This document shows, piece after piece, positions 44,767-53,729 of a stretch of 64,000 bases of DNA. The stretch is from the NCBI RefSeq assembly GCF_018141185.1, contig NZ_CP058560.1, positions 1,302,001 to 1,366,000 on the forward strand, read 5' to 3'. The notes under the pieces were generated by a model. It saw only the letters and a program-made list of their open reading frames with translations. It did not search any database and was not told where the DNA came from. Positions within the stretch are counted from its first letter, which is position 1; every line of letters starts with the position of its first letter. Source of the stretch: Methanobacterium alkalithermotolerans. GTDB lineage: Archaea; Methanobacteriota; Methanobacteria; Methanobacteriales; Methanobacteriaceae. The translations under genes and the position numbers were made by a program.

Positions 44767-46098
44767 TCATTTAACTGAATGTGACTTTTTCATAGATTTC
44801 TTCTTTTTAATGTTAATTACTCTTATTTTTCCTGACATTATTTTGGGTAAAAGTGAATCTCTAATTTTGGACAAATTACGTGATTCTACATTATTATTTA
44901 TTATAAGATCAATAATTGGAGTCATGATCTTATTAAATTTAGAAAATAGTTCATTTGATGGAGCTACTACTAAAGCATCTGACAAATCTTTTCTTTTTAT
45001 ATGGCCCATTGTAGTTGTTTTATCAGCAGCTGTTTGTCTAAAAGTTTCTAAATGATATTTTGTCCAATAATAATAGAACCATTTAGGATATTTTTCAGAA
45101 GAAACTTTGAAAAGGTGTTGGTTTAATGCTCCTTTTCCTCCACACCATAAAACAACTTCTAAACTTCCAGACCAAGAAAATATTACATCTCCATCATCAA
45201 TGATATAATTAGAATCAATTTTTGAGCTTGCTTTATCACTTGCAGCAGTAATACCTTGTTTAAGTTCCCTTATTTTGATTACAGGGAGATAATCATCTTT
45301 TTCTGGTGGGAATTTTTGTAAAGCTAAACCATTCAGATAGTTTGCTATTTTATCCAGTGATTTTACTTCCCAACCTTTAGGTATCTCTCCTAACTCAGAA
45401 TCAACCATTTCACCGCCACTTGATTTGTAAGGTTTTCTTTCTTCATTGGGAAATTCATAATGGACAAACCAGTGCTTGAAAATGGCCTGGCCGATTCCTT
45501 CCAGGGTTCGGTTCATTTTTTGGTTGATTTCAATTTTTTGCTCAATATCTGATAAAATTTTGGCAATTTTTTCTTGTTCATATAGTGGAGGAAGAGCAAT
45601 TTCAATTTTTAATATCCTAGAAGGCGATGTATGTTTAACCGTCGTACCTGATGCTGTTGCTAAGACTAAATGTCTGTAATCGTGATTTCTTAATTTCCAA
45701 TATAAAAATTCTGGTGTAACTTCCTTTGACTTAAATTTCAGTAATCCTAAACGTTGATTATGCAAATATTTTTTGTCGTGGGAAAATGGAATTTTAGCAG
45801 GATATCCTAATGTATCCCCTTCTTTACTTAAATCAGTCATTGTTACGATTATATCGTCCTTTTTAAGAATATAATTCTCTGGAATTTCACCAGTGTAATA
45901 TTTAAATTTAGAATCATTAAATCCCCCACCTATTTTGAAATTTCCGGGGGTTAACAATATATGTTGGGTTTCTTCCTCTGAAAAAAACTTCCCTTTAAAA
46001 GCAAACCCATGTTTAATAGCGATTAAATCTCCTAAAGAAACTAATTCCCATGCTTCAGGAACCAATCCTATTTCTGTTTCTTTATATTTTGAATTCAT
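44767..46098 (-). CDS. hsdS: Type I restriction enzyme specificity subunit
   Basis: This 443-residue subunit sets the DNA recognition site through two target-recognition domains (about residues 10-165 and 225-400). Each is followed by a conserved helix (PPLYEQEKIAKILSDIEQKI and FSKFNKIMTPIIDLII). The central GEIPKGWEVKSLDKIANYL begins the second half. The C-terminus LLPKIMSGKIRV is normal but is followed by an extra lysine-rich tail (INIKKKKSMKKSHSVK). The base composition is more AT-rich than hsdM, as expected for a shuffled module. It starts 3 nt after the HEPN-like gene. Confidence 0.93.
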   Translation of the reverse strand: MNSKYKETEIGLVPEAWELVSLGDLIAIKHGFAFKGKFFSEEETQHILLTPGNFKIGGGFNDSKFKYYTGEIPENYILKKDDIIVTMTDLSKEGDTLGYPAKIPFSHDKKYLHNQRLGLLKFKSKEVTPEFLYWKLRNHDYRHLVLATASGTTVKHTSPSRILKIEIALPPLYEQEKIAKILSDIEQKIEINQKMNRTLEGIGQAIFKHWFVHYEFPNEERKPYKSSGGEMVDSELGEIPKGWEVKSLDKIANYLNGLALQKFPPEKDDYLPVIKIRELKQGITAASDKASSKIDSNYIIDDGDVIFSWSGSLEVVLWCGGKGALNQHLFKVSSEKYPKWFYYYWTKYHLETFRQTAADKTTTMGHIKRKDLSDALVVAPSNELFSKFNKIMTPIIDLIINNNVESRNLSKIRDSLLPKIMSGKIRVINIKKKKSMKKSHSVK

Positions 46099-46101
46099 AA
46101 T

Positions 46102-46956
46102 TTAAACCTGCTTAAAATGGTTTAAAAGAGCTATTTGATACATTCTAATCAAATCAAACAGATCCAAGGAGTACCTTACAATAATATCCTTTTCAATTGA
46201 AGGATCGTGGCAAACAAATTGACTTCCACCTTGTCCATTAGGATGAGGAAAAACTCTACCATCATGCACAAAGATGCTCCTTTTTTGGTACAAAAAATTA
46301 AGAGGTAATTCAATAAATCCATCAGTACTGTCGATGTCCTTCAAATAACATCCATATTCCGGATAACATTTATCGTAGTCAATATAACATTTTTTAAGTC
46401 TGTAACAAGCCGGAAGGAAAGAGTTAGTCTCTATTTTTTTTATTTTTGAGTTTGGATTAGATCTAACTCTAATCAAATCAGTACTGTCTAAAGTATATTT
46501 TGCGTCCTTACTTTTAAAATTCGACACGATTTTAATTCTTTCTTCAATTGGAAGATTATCTTTAAAAAATTTTTGAAAAAGTAATGTTTTTTTCTTATTT
46601 TGATTATATTTGAACCTAGTTGCGGCTTCTATTGCAATACACAGATATAAAAACTTATCACATTCATCTCCGATATTTTCTATCCGTAGATAAATTAAAA
46701 TCGATCCTAAAAATTTTCTATAAGCATTCAAATCATCAAAATTTTCAATTAAATCTATGTAATCCTTCTTCAAATCAATAGGAATATCATCTAAGAATTT
46801 CTCTAGAACTTCTTTATCTCCTTCAATTTCAGGATTAGGATCAAGAAAGATACTAAAAGCAGCTTGTTGACTTGGATTAAATTTATTTTTTTTTGCTGCG
46901 TATTCATCTTCAATTTCTTTTTGAATTTTTAAAGGAAAATTAAAACTGTAATTCAT
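46102..46956 (-). CDS. HEPN-like (Apea-type) protein embedded in the type I R-M operon
   Basis: This 284-residue helical protein lies between hsdM and hsdS. The HEPN nuclease signature R-x4-H is seen in YQKRSIFVHDGRVFP (about residues 222-236), preceded by a core helix with LYLCIAIEAATRFKYN near residue 105. The spacing resembles the Apea-like HEPN group. HEPN proteins are mostly RNases of toxin and abortive-infection systems. ATG 46956 overlaps hsdM by 17 nt, and hsdS starts 3 nt after its stop, so it is co-expressed. Inference: an RNA-cutting or effector add-on to the restriction system. Composition is AT-rich, like hsdS. Confidence 0.7.
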   Translation of the reverse strand: MNYSFNFPLKIQKEIEDEYAAKKNKFNPSQQAAFSIFLDPNPEIEGDKEVLEKFLDDIPIDLKKDYIDLIENFDDLNAYRKFLGSILIYLRIENIGDECDKFLYLCIAIEAATRFKYNQNKKKTLLFQKFFKDNLPIEERIKIVSNFKSKDAKYTLDSTDLIRVRSNPNSKIKKIETNSFLPACYRLKKCYIDYDKCYPEYGCYLKDIDSTDGFIELPLNFLYQKRSIFVHDGRVFPHPNGQGGSQFVCHDPSIEKDIIVRYSLDLFDLIRMYQIALLNHFKQV

Positions 46957-48478
46957 AACCAATCCCCCTTAGGTTAGCTTTAATCTCTTCTTCTAATTTA
47001 TCAGATTCTTTAAACTGTTCAGCCAAATCAGAAGTCAGCCTTTTCATCTTCTCCTCAAATTCTTCTGGATCTTCTTCTTCCTCGGCAAAACCTACGTAAC
47101 GGCCAGGTGTGAGTATATAATCACTTTTTTTAACTTCTTTCAGTTTCACAGACTTACAGAAACCTCGAACATCCTCATATTCACCAGCTTCCTCTTCACC
47201 TCTCCAGGCATGATAAGTATCAGCAATCTGGGCCACATCTTCCGTATTTAATTCCCTATGGGTCCTATCAGCCATAGTCCCTAATTTACGAGCATCAATA
47301 AACAAAACTTCCCCTTTTCTATCCCTGAATTTCCCATTCTCCTTATCCTTGGCCAGAAACCACAAACAGGCCGGAATTCCAGTATTATAAAACAACTGGG
47401 AAGGCAGGGCCACCATACAATCCACTAAATCATCCTCAACAATCTTCTGACGGATTTTACCTTCCACCCCACCAGCAGACATAGATCCATTAGCCAAAAC
47501 AAAACCAGCCACACCATTAGGCCCCAGGTGATGAATAAAGTGCTGTACCCAGGCAAAGTTGGCATTTCTAACCGGTGGCATACCATAAGTCCACCGTACA
47601 TCATCCTGCAGTTGATCGGCCTTCCAGTCCTTGTCATTAAAAGGTGGATTGGCCAGTATATAATCGGCCCGGAGGTCGGGGTGTTTATCTTCAGTGAAAC
47701 TGTTTCCCCACTGGATATTGGAGTCTATCCCTCTGATGGCTAAGTTTATTTTACATAATCGCCAGGTGGTTTGGTTGGATTCTTGTCCATAGACTGCAAT
47801 ATCATCCAGTTTTCCTTCGTGGGCCTCTACGAATTTTTCACTCTGGACAAACATTCCTCCTGATCCACAGCAGGGGTCGTATACCCGGCCGTGGTAGGGT
47901 TCAATCATTTCCACCAGAATCTTGACAATGCTCCGGGGAGTGTAAAACTGGCCTCCCTTCTTACCCTCAGCATTGGCAAACTGGCCCAGGAAGTACTCAT
48001 ACACCCGGCCCAGAATATCCTTGCTCCGGTTTTCCCTATCTCCCAGACCTATTCCACTAATTAAATCAATGATTCCGCCTAAGCTCTGCTTGTCCAGGGC
48101 TTCCTTGGCATAGTCTTTAAATAAAACACCTTTAAGATCAGAGTTTTCCTTTTCAATGGCATCCATGGCTGAATCAATTAATATTCCAATATCTGGCTGT
48201 TTTGCCTTGCTCTGTAAGAACTCCCACCGGGCTTCTTGAGGCACCCAGAATACATTTTCAGCTTTGTACTCATCTTTATCCTCGGGATCGGATAGGCCTT
48301 CAGGATCGTTTTTTAGTTCCTGATAGACCTCGTCAAAGGCATCAGATATGTATTTAAGAAATATCAGTCCCAGTACTACGTGTTTGTATTCAGCAGCATC
48401 CATGTTGTTTCTTAGTTTATCAGCCGAAGCCCAGAGTTTCTCTTCAAAACCTAAATTAGCGCCATTGTTTTTAGCCAT
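46940..48478 (-). CDS. hsdM: Type I restriction enzyme methylase subunit
   Basis: This is an adenine-N6 methyltransferase. The N-terminal helical domain (LWASADKLRNNMDAAEYKHV) is followed by the SAM-binding motif I, YDPCCGSGGMF, near residue 200, and the catalytic NPPF near residue 280 (ILANPPFNDKDW). GKKGGQFYTPRSIVKILVE precedes motif I as in other HsdM. 512 residues, full length. It is the first gene of the operon hsdM, HEPN-like, hsdS, hsdR. GGTGTTATGA precedes ATG 48478. Confidence 0.95.
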   Translation of the reverse strand: MAKNNGANLGFEEKLWASADKLRNNMDAAEYKHVVLGLIFLKYISDAFDEVYQELKNDPEGLSDPEDKDEYKAENVFWVPQEARWEFLQSKAKQPDIGILIDSAMDAIEKENSDLKGVLFKDYAKEALDKQSLGGIIDLISGIGLGDRENRSKDILGRVYEYFLGQFANAEGKKGGQFYTPRSIVKILVEMIEPYHGRVYDPCCGSGGMFVQSEKFVEAHEGKLDDIAVYGQESNQTTWRLCKINLAIRGIDSNIQWGNSFTEDKHPDLRADYILANPPFNDKDWKADQLQDDVRWTYGMPPVRNANFAWVQHFIHHLGPNGVAGFVLANGSMSAGGVEGKIRQKIVEDDLVDCMVALPSQLFYNTGIPACLWFLAKDKENGKFRDRKGEVLFIDARKLGTMADRTHRELNTEDVAQIADTYHAWRGEEEAGEYEDVRGFCKSVKLKEVKKSDYILTPGRYVGFAEEEEDPEEFEEKMKRLTSDLAEQFKESDKLEEEIKANLRGIGYELQF

Positions 48479-48521
48479 TCATAACACCCTAAATAAGAAT
48501 TATATTATGGCTTTGTTTTTC

Positions 48522-48547
48522 AATAGCAAACCTTAAATTTTGCTATT
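48522..48547 (-). promoter_or_regulatory. Inverted repeat upstream of the R-M operon
   Basis: AATAGCAAA (48522-48530) and TTTGCTATT (48539-48547) form a perfect 9-bp inverted repeat with an 8-nt spacer, 44-69 nt before hsdM. It could be an operator in the operon promoter; a TATA-like aatataat (about 48502-48512) lies between it and the gene. Confidence 0.4.
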
Positions 48548-48625
48548 TAATCCTGGACAAAATAAGTTTATGATATACTATTGGTGCAATTAAAAAAACA
48601 AAATATGTTTTAAATCATCTAAACC

Positions 48626-49078
48626 CTACAACCCCAAATTCCTCAAAATCCTCCTCACCAACACTATCGTGGTAAGTAAACGACCAATCATGGTCCCAGC
48701 GATAATAGACAAAGTTACAAGCAGTAAAGGCGTCCCCTCAAAGTAACCTCCCAGGAAAAACCGGCGGTAGATAACCACCACTACATAAAGAAGGATTACC
48801 ACCACTCCTATCCGGTCCACATTACTAATAACCAGTTGGGATTCATCATCCCAATGGAGATGGAAGATGCGGTTGGAGAGGATACCAATCACCACCCCTG
48901 ATAATATGCCCACTATAGCCAGAAAAAGACTGAAATACCCTAAAATTACTTCAATAGTCACTATAACCAAAAAAATCAGTGCTATGCCCCGGTAACCTTT
49001 AAGGCGTTTGATTATATTCTCATCCATTAATTCTTTGAGGGAGGCTCCACTCTCTCCTGTTTTCTCCAAAAGCCACAT
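48626..49078 (-). CDS. Four-helix membrane protein of unknown function
   Basis: I do not recognise the family. The 150-residue protein starts with a soluble segment (about residues 1-28, containing SLKELMDENIIKRLKGY). It then has four hydrophobic helices in two pairs (about 30-48, 50-68, 88-106, 118-140), with a short polar loop HLHWDDESQL in between. The charged loop may face the cytosol. It sits alone between the R-M operon and fae-hps and shows no clear operon partner. Confidence 0.6.
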   Translation of the reverse strand: MWLLEKTGESGASLKELMDENIIKRLKGYRGIALIFLVIVTIEVILGYFSLFLAIVGILSGVVIGILSNRIFHLHWDDESQLVISNVDRIGVVVILLYVVVVIYRRFFLGGYFEGTPLLLVTLSIIAGTMIGRLLTTIVLVRRILRNLGL

Positions 49079-49177
49079 GGTATATAGTATGGTAAAAAGA
49101 ACAATTAATTTTTTGGGGAGAAAAAGCTGGAAACTTCAAAAAAATTATCTAAAAAAGAAAAAATTAAAGAATCACCA

Positions 49178-50398
49178 TTAAAGTGATTCATCCTCATCTA
49201 ATGCTAAACGCATGGTATCCGGGTCCTGGGGCATGTGATCCAAAAAGTCCTCAGCAGCCCGGCGAACATCACGGGAACCAATAATGTATCGGCCTACCAC
49301 AATGATATCGGCAGAACTATCCAGGGCTTCACCCACTTTAGAAGGAGTGATACCTCCAGCTACTGCTACCAGACCATTTTTACCAATTAGTTCCTTGATC
49401 TCCTTGATGTTACCCCATTCGGTCATCTCAGATTGTGCTTCACCACGTTCAGCTTTAAGGGTTTCCAAATCAACGTTACGGTGCAGCAACACAATATCTG
49501 GCTTGTAGTCCAGATTATTTAGTTTTTCAACAAAGTTCTCCACATTCATCATATCCAGGATAGAGTAAATGCCCTGTTTTTGTGCTTCGTGGATGGCTTT
49601 TTCAATGGATTCGGTGGTTCCCAGTCCAGAGATGGCTACTGCATCGGCAGTTTCATCTGCTGCCATTTTCACTTCTATCCGGCCCACATCCAGGGTCTTT
49701 AAATCAGCAATGATGAAGGAGTCCGGCCTTAATTCCCGGATTTTACTGACAATACCCACTCCGAATTTTTTAACCAGAGGCGTACCGGCTTCTAAGAGTA
49801 TCCTTTCCCGGTCAGGCAAGCTGTTGATGATTCGTTCCATTTCATCCATGTTATCCAGATCCAGGGCCACCTGCAGGTAAGGCGGACTCCATAATCTTAC
49901 CACACCAAAGCCCATGATAGGGTGAGATCCACGGTCTTTTTCAGCCAATACTTTACCTACTTCAGGGTATTCGCCTACAGCTCTTCTTATAGCCAATCTG
50001 GTAGCTCCATAATTGTATTGATAGATTTTCCGGTAATCTTCTGCTTCGGGATGGATAAATACACTCACCACCAGAACCAGGTCTTCCACTTTTTCTTCAG
50101 GTATTAAACCTTCTTCTACGGCATCGGCCACGGCTCTTCCCACTGCTGCCTGGGCTGGTCCGAATATCTTCTCAGCATCCTTCAAATCTCCCACAGTTAC
50201 CTTGGGTACAATGAGGGTGGCGGGTTTGGTCATTAAATTAGGCCGAATAACTGACAACACCGGGGTATGACCCAGTGAAAGTTGGCTAAGGCCGTTAGCA
50301 AATGCTGTACCGGCTGGACCTTCTTTATCACCGATAATTAAATCAATATGAGCGATTTCATTTCCGCTTCCAATCAAAGCTTCTCCTATTTTATACAT
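49178..50398 (-). CDS. fae-hps: Bifunctional formaldehyde-activating enzyme / hexulose-6-phosphate synthase
   Basis: The N-terminal ~165 residues are Fae, which condenses formaldehyde with H4MPT; the proposed catalytic histidine is His17 (NEIAHIDLIIGD). The C-terminal part (about 170-400) is 3-hexulose-6-phosphate synthase, a TIM barrel with FIIADLKTLDVGRIEV and AVAGGITPSKVGEALDSSAD. In archaea the pair supplies ribulose 5-phosphate for pentose synthesis while Fae captures the released formaldehyde. 406 residues, as in other methanogen fusions. GGAGG lies 6 nt before ATG 50398. Confidence 0.96.
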   Translation of the reverse strand: MYKIGEALIGSGNEIAHIDLIIGDKEGPAGTAFANGLSQLSLGHTPVLSVIRPNLMTKPATLIVPKVTVGDLKDAEKIFGPAQAAVGRAVADAVEEGLIPEEKVEDLVLVVSVFIHPEAEDYRKIYQYNYGATRLAIRRAVGEYPEVGKVLAEKDRGSHPIMGFGVVRLWSPPYLQVALDLDNMDEMERIINSLPDRERILLEAGTPLVKKFGVGIVSKIRELRPDSFIIADLKTLDVGRIEVKMAADETADAVAISGLGTTESIEKAIHEAQKQGIYSILDMMNVENFVEKLNNLDYKPDIVLLHRNVDLETLKAERGEAQSEMTEWGNIKEIKELIGKNGLVAVAGGITPSKVGEALDSSADIIVVGRYIIGSRDVRRAAEDFLDHMPQDPDTMRLALDEDESL

Positions 50399-50567
50399 AC
50401 AAGTCCTCCTAACTGATAATTCTATAATTTTGATTATATAATCCTAACTTATCCCCGGAGGGTAAGTGATTTAAAATTCTCCTTAAATATATGGGAAAAT
50501 TACAATTTTTTTCCATTCCCTTATTCATTAGCTATATGCTAAAATCAATTTTTAATAAAAATAAGTT

Positions 50568-50843
50568 TTAAGAGCTCTGGGTATTATTTTCTCCATCATC
50601 TACCGGGGTGGTATTGCCTGTACCTGCATTATTATTGTTTACGGGAGGCCGGGTGTGACTCACACTTCTCTCAGGAGAGGTATTGCCTATACTAAAGCTG
50701 GTGCTTCCATTATCTGCAAAACGAATCTGAGTCATATTATTAGTTTCATCATCCTGGTTTTGCATATTCATGGCCACTACATAACCTGAGAGTAAAATTA
50801 CCACCACAGACATGATGACTATGAGAACCGTCTTATAATTCAT
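50568..50843 (-). CDS. Small membrane-anchored protein with Asn/Ser/Thr-rich outer tail
   Basis: I do not recognise the family. This 91-residue protein has a single N-terminal helix (about residues 5-25, TVLIVIMSVVVILLSGYVV). A low-complexity tail, rich in Asn, Thr, Ser and Gly, follows and ends in DDGENNTQSS. This is an anchor or uncleaved signal with an exposed disordered domain. ATG 50843 is preferred, because GGTGA lies 5 nt upstream and overlaps the longer GTG frame at 50852. It is a candidate surface protein with several N-x-T/S sequons. Confidence 0.6.
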   Translation of the reverse strand: MNYKTVLIVIMSVVVILLSGYVVAMNMQNQDDETNNMTQIRFADNGSTSFSIGNTSPERSVSHTRPPVNNNNAGTGNTTPVDDGENNTQSS

Positions 50844-51042
50844 AAAATTCACCTGTTAAATTAAATAACAATAGATGAATTTTCCTTTATTTCCTATTTA
50901 TATCTATCGCGTAGTAATTTTAAATAAAATAAATAGCACCAAAATTCCCTAATAAAAAAAAAATTTAAGGAATATTATTAAGCAAATATTCCTTACAAGA
51001 GATCTAATTAGTATTCTATTATAGAATTTAATCAATATCTCT

Positions 51043-52332
51043 TTAAACGATTTTACCATTTATGTAATCGTCGTAGCCCTGTAAATCCAGCATTCCATGG
51101 CCGGAGAAGCTGACCACAATGGTTTTTTCCTCTCCGGTCTTTTTGCATTCCCGGGCTTCATCCATAGCTACCTTCAGGGCGTGGGTGGTTTCGGGTGCAG
51201 GGACCACTCCTTCGGCTTTGGCAAAGTCCAGTCCGCTCTGGAAGGTGTGCTTTTGATGTACAGATCGGCCTTCTACCAGTCCTTCATGAACCAGTAAGGC
51301 TACCTGAGGGGCCATTCCATGGTATCTTAAGCCACCTGCATGCACTGATGGGGGCACAAAGTCATGGCCCAGGGTGTACATCTTCATAAGGGGAGTCATA
51401 CCGGCGGTGTCTCCAAAGTCATAGCAGTATTCTCCTTTAGTCAGGGTAGGGCAGGAGTGGGGTTCTGCTGCTATGAATTTACAATCAATTTTCCCATCTA
51501 TCTGATCTTTTATAAAAGGGAAAATAGCCCCTCCAAAGTTACTTCCTCCTCCCACACAGCCAATCATAACATCCGGCGTTTCACCAGCAATCTCCAGCTG
51601 TTTTTTGGTTTCCAATCCAATCACCGTCTGATGCAACAATACGTGGTTTAAGACACTTCCCAGAGTGTAGTAAACATTATCATCATTTAGCGCATCCTGC
51701 ATAGCCTCTGAAATGGCTATACCCAGTGAACCAGGATGGTCAGGATTTTCAGCTAACATTTTCCTTCCAAACTCGGTTTTATTACTGGGGGAGGGAATGA
51801 CCTCTCCATCATAAATCTGCATAATGGTTTTTCTAAAGGGCTTCTGATTAAAGGAAACCCGCACCATGTAAACAGTACAGTCCATGTCCATCATGGAACA
51901 GGCCAGCGAAAGTGCAGTACCCCATTGACCAGCACCGGTTTCGGTGGTTAAACGTTCCACACCGTCTTTTTTAGCATAATAAGCCTGGGCTATGGCGGTG
52001 TTCAATTTATGGCTTCCGGTGGGGGAGTAATCTTCCCGTTTATAGAAGATTTTAGCCGGGGTGTCCAGGATTTCTTCCAGGCGTTTGGCCCGGAAAAGAG
52101 GGCTGGGCCTACCAATCATTTTATAGACTTCTCTTACTTCTTTTGGGATTTTGATCCATCTTTCCTGGGACATTTCCTGTTCCAGCACACCTTTAGAGAA
52201 TAATTTAGGTAAGTTTTCTAAATTTCCTCCCTCTTCAGGATTTTTAGGAGCAGGGAGGGGTACAGGTAAATCAGGGTTTATATTATACCATTTTTTGGGT
52301 ACTTCATCAGAAGGTAGTGTTATTTTGTGCAT
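51043..52332 (-). CDS. trpB2: Tryptophan synthase beta-like protein TrpB2
   Basis: This PLP enzyme is the second class of tryptophan synthase beta, which uses indole plus serine or phosphoserine and is usually not paired with TrpA. The PLP lysine is in TGSHKLNTA near residue 100, followed by TETGAGQWGTALS and GCVGGGSNFGG. The N-terminal ~70-residue extension (ITLPSDEVPKKWYNI, then RPSPLFRAKRLE) is typical of TrpB2. 429 residues. GGTGAT lies 3 nt before ATG 52332, favouring it over the longer frame. Three TGTACA-type boxes upstream point to TrpY control. Confidence 0.93.
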   Translation of the reverse strand: MHKITLPSDEVPKKWYNINPDLPVPLPAPKNPEEGGNLENLPKLFSKGVLEQEMSQERWIKIPKEVREVYKMIGRPSPLFRAKRLEEILDTPAKIFYKREDYSPTGSHKLNTAIAQAYYAKKDGVERLTTETGAGQWGTALSLACSMMDMDCTVYMVRVSFNQKPFRKTIMQIYDGEVIPSPSNKTEFGRKMLAENPDHPGSLGIAISEAMQDALNDDNVYYTLGSVLNHVLLHQTVIGLETKKQLEIAGETPDVMIGCVGGGSNFGGAIFPFIKDQIDGKIDCKFIAAEPHSCPTLTKGEYCYDFGDTAGMTPLMKMYTLGHDFVPPSVHAGGLRYHGMAPQVALLVHEGLVEGRSVHQKHTFQSGLDFAKAEGVVPAPETTHALKVAMDEARECKKTGEEKTIVVSFSGHGMLDLQGYDDYINGKIV

Positions 52333-52397
52333 TATATCACCATATTTGTTCAAATCTATTCCTTAACAGGGATTACTTACTAGGAATCTATACTTAA

Positions 52398-52433
52398 TGT
52401 ACTATTTAAATCTTTTTTGTACACTTATGTACA
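52398..52433 (-). promoter_or_regulatory. TrpY-type TRP boxes upstream of trpB2
   Basis: TGTACA occurs at 52418-52423 and 52428-52433, and TGTACT at 52398-52403, all in phase at 10-bp steps. TGTACA is the reported TrpY binding box of the trp region in Methanothermobacter thermautotrophicus, where trpB2 is also repressed. A TATA-like atttaaatag (minus strand, about 52402-52411) lies between boxes, so binding would block TBP. TrpY itself is not in the window. Confidence 0.75.
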
Positions 52434-52561
52434 TTGAATTGTTTTTCACCTTACTTACATTAAATCAGGGGAACATATAGTTTTAACCTTTTAAAAAAAA
52501 TCCATGATACTCAATCTCCATCACATAAATCTTATAATCAACTCCCTCCCAAGTAGATAAT

Positions 52562-53593
52562 ATGAAATTTTTGGCAATAGATGTGGGTACCGGTACCCAG
52601 GATATCATGCTATATGATACGACGGAACCAATGGAAAACTCCATAAAGCTGGTTCTTCCATCTCCCACCCGGATAATGGCGGGCAAAATCCGTAAAACTA
52701 ATACAGATATTTTCATGGATGGGGAGACCATGGGGGGAGGTCCTATAAATCGTGCTCTCTCCCAGCACATAGATAAGGGATATCAGGTGACCATGACTAA
52801 AAGGGCCGCCCTCACAGTAAGGGATGATTTAGAGCGGGTGAGGTCCATGGGAATAAAAATCGTGGATTCTAAAAAAGATCTGGAAACAACCCATTTTAAA
52901 AATATAACCCTGTCTGATGTGAATTTAGAAGCTCTTAAGAGTAGTCTGGCACCATTTGATGTTAAACTGGACTTTGATTACGTGGGGGTGGCGGTGCAGG
53001 ACCATGGATACAGTGCCCACATGGGTGACCGGAATTTCAGATTCCTGAAAATCAAAGAAAAACTACAAAAACCCCTCTTTCCAGAGGAATTTGCTTACAC
53101 AACTCACATTCCTCCTTACTTTTCCCGGATGCAGGCAGTACAAAGAACCTTAAAAGATAAACATCCTCTGGTAATGGATTCTAAATTTGCAGCAGTTTGC
53201 GGTGCCACCTGCGACCCGGAGGTCCAAAAAATGGATAGCTACGTGGTAATGGATGTGGGTAATGGTCATACCCTGGCGGCTTCTATTGAAAAAGGGAAAA
53301 TCAGAGGGATCATGGAACACCATACCGGGGCCCTGACCCCGGAAAAAATTGAAGACTATGTGGAAAAAATGATTAAGGGTACCTTAACCAATGAAGAAAT
53401 ATATAATGACCACGGCCATGGCGCCTGGGTTTTAAAACCGATAAATAAGCTTCAAAAAGTAATTTTAACCGGACCCCGTCGATCTATAGTTGAAAAAACT
53501 AATCTACCCTTTTATAATGCCTCCCCTGCCGGGGACGTGATGATGGCCGGACCGGTGGGACTAATTAAAAGTATAAAATATAAAAACAGATAA
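52562..53593 (+). CDS. DUF1786 family protein
   Basis: This 343-residue protein starts MKFLAIDVGTGTQDIMLYD, an actin/hexokinase-like phosphate loop. A second such segment, VVMDVGNGHTLAASIE, follows near residue 225. Both match the archaeal DUF1786 family, sometimes labelled pyruvate-formate-lyase-activating related, without known activity. Likely an ATP- or phosphate-binding protein. It is read away from trpB2. The 35-bp repeat array begins about 18 nt past its stop. Confidence 0.75.
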   Translation: MKFLAIDVGTGTQDIMLYDTTEPMENSIKLVLPSPTRIMAGKIRKTNTDIFMDGETMGGGPINRALSQHIDKGYQVTMTKRAALTVRDDLERVRSMGIKIVDSKKDLETTHFKNITLSDVNLEALKSSLAPFDVKLDFDYVGVAVQDHGYSAHMGDRNFRFLKIKEKLQKPLFPEEFAYTTHIPPYFSRMQAVQRTLKDKHPLVMDSKFAAVCGATCDPEVQKMDSYVVMDVGNGHTLAASIEKGKIRGIMEHHTGALTPEKIEDYVEKMIKGTLTNEEIYNDHGHGAWVLKPINKLQKVILTGPRRSIVEKTNLPFYNASPAGDVMMAGPVGLIKSIKYKNR

Positions 53594-53610
53594 TAGTTCA
53601 GGCAAAAACA

Positions 53611-53729
53611 ATTACTAAACTTAAAATTATTTTCAAGGTAAAAAAATTACTAAACTTAAAATTATTTTCAAGGTAAAAAAATTACTAAACTTAAAATTAT
53701 TTTCAATGTAAAAAAATTACTAAACTTAA
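53611..53729. repeat. 35-bp tandem repeats, left part of an IS-split array
   Basis: Units begin at 53611, 53646, 53681 and 53716, each starting ATTACTAAACTTAAAATTAT and exactly 35 bp apart; the last is cut at TTAA 53726-53729. A degenerate partial copy precedes (GGCAAAAACA). Units are identical except AAGGT/AATGT and the A-run. There are no spacers, so this is a tandem repeat rather than CRISPR. Function unknown. Confidence 0.85.

Noticed and set aside
53611..53729. 35-bp repeats as a CRISPR array
   Set aside because: Units are head-to-tail without spacers and no cas gene is near.
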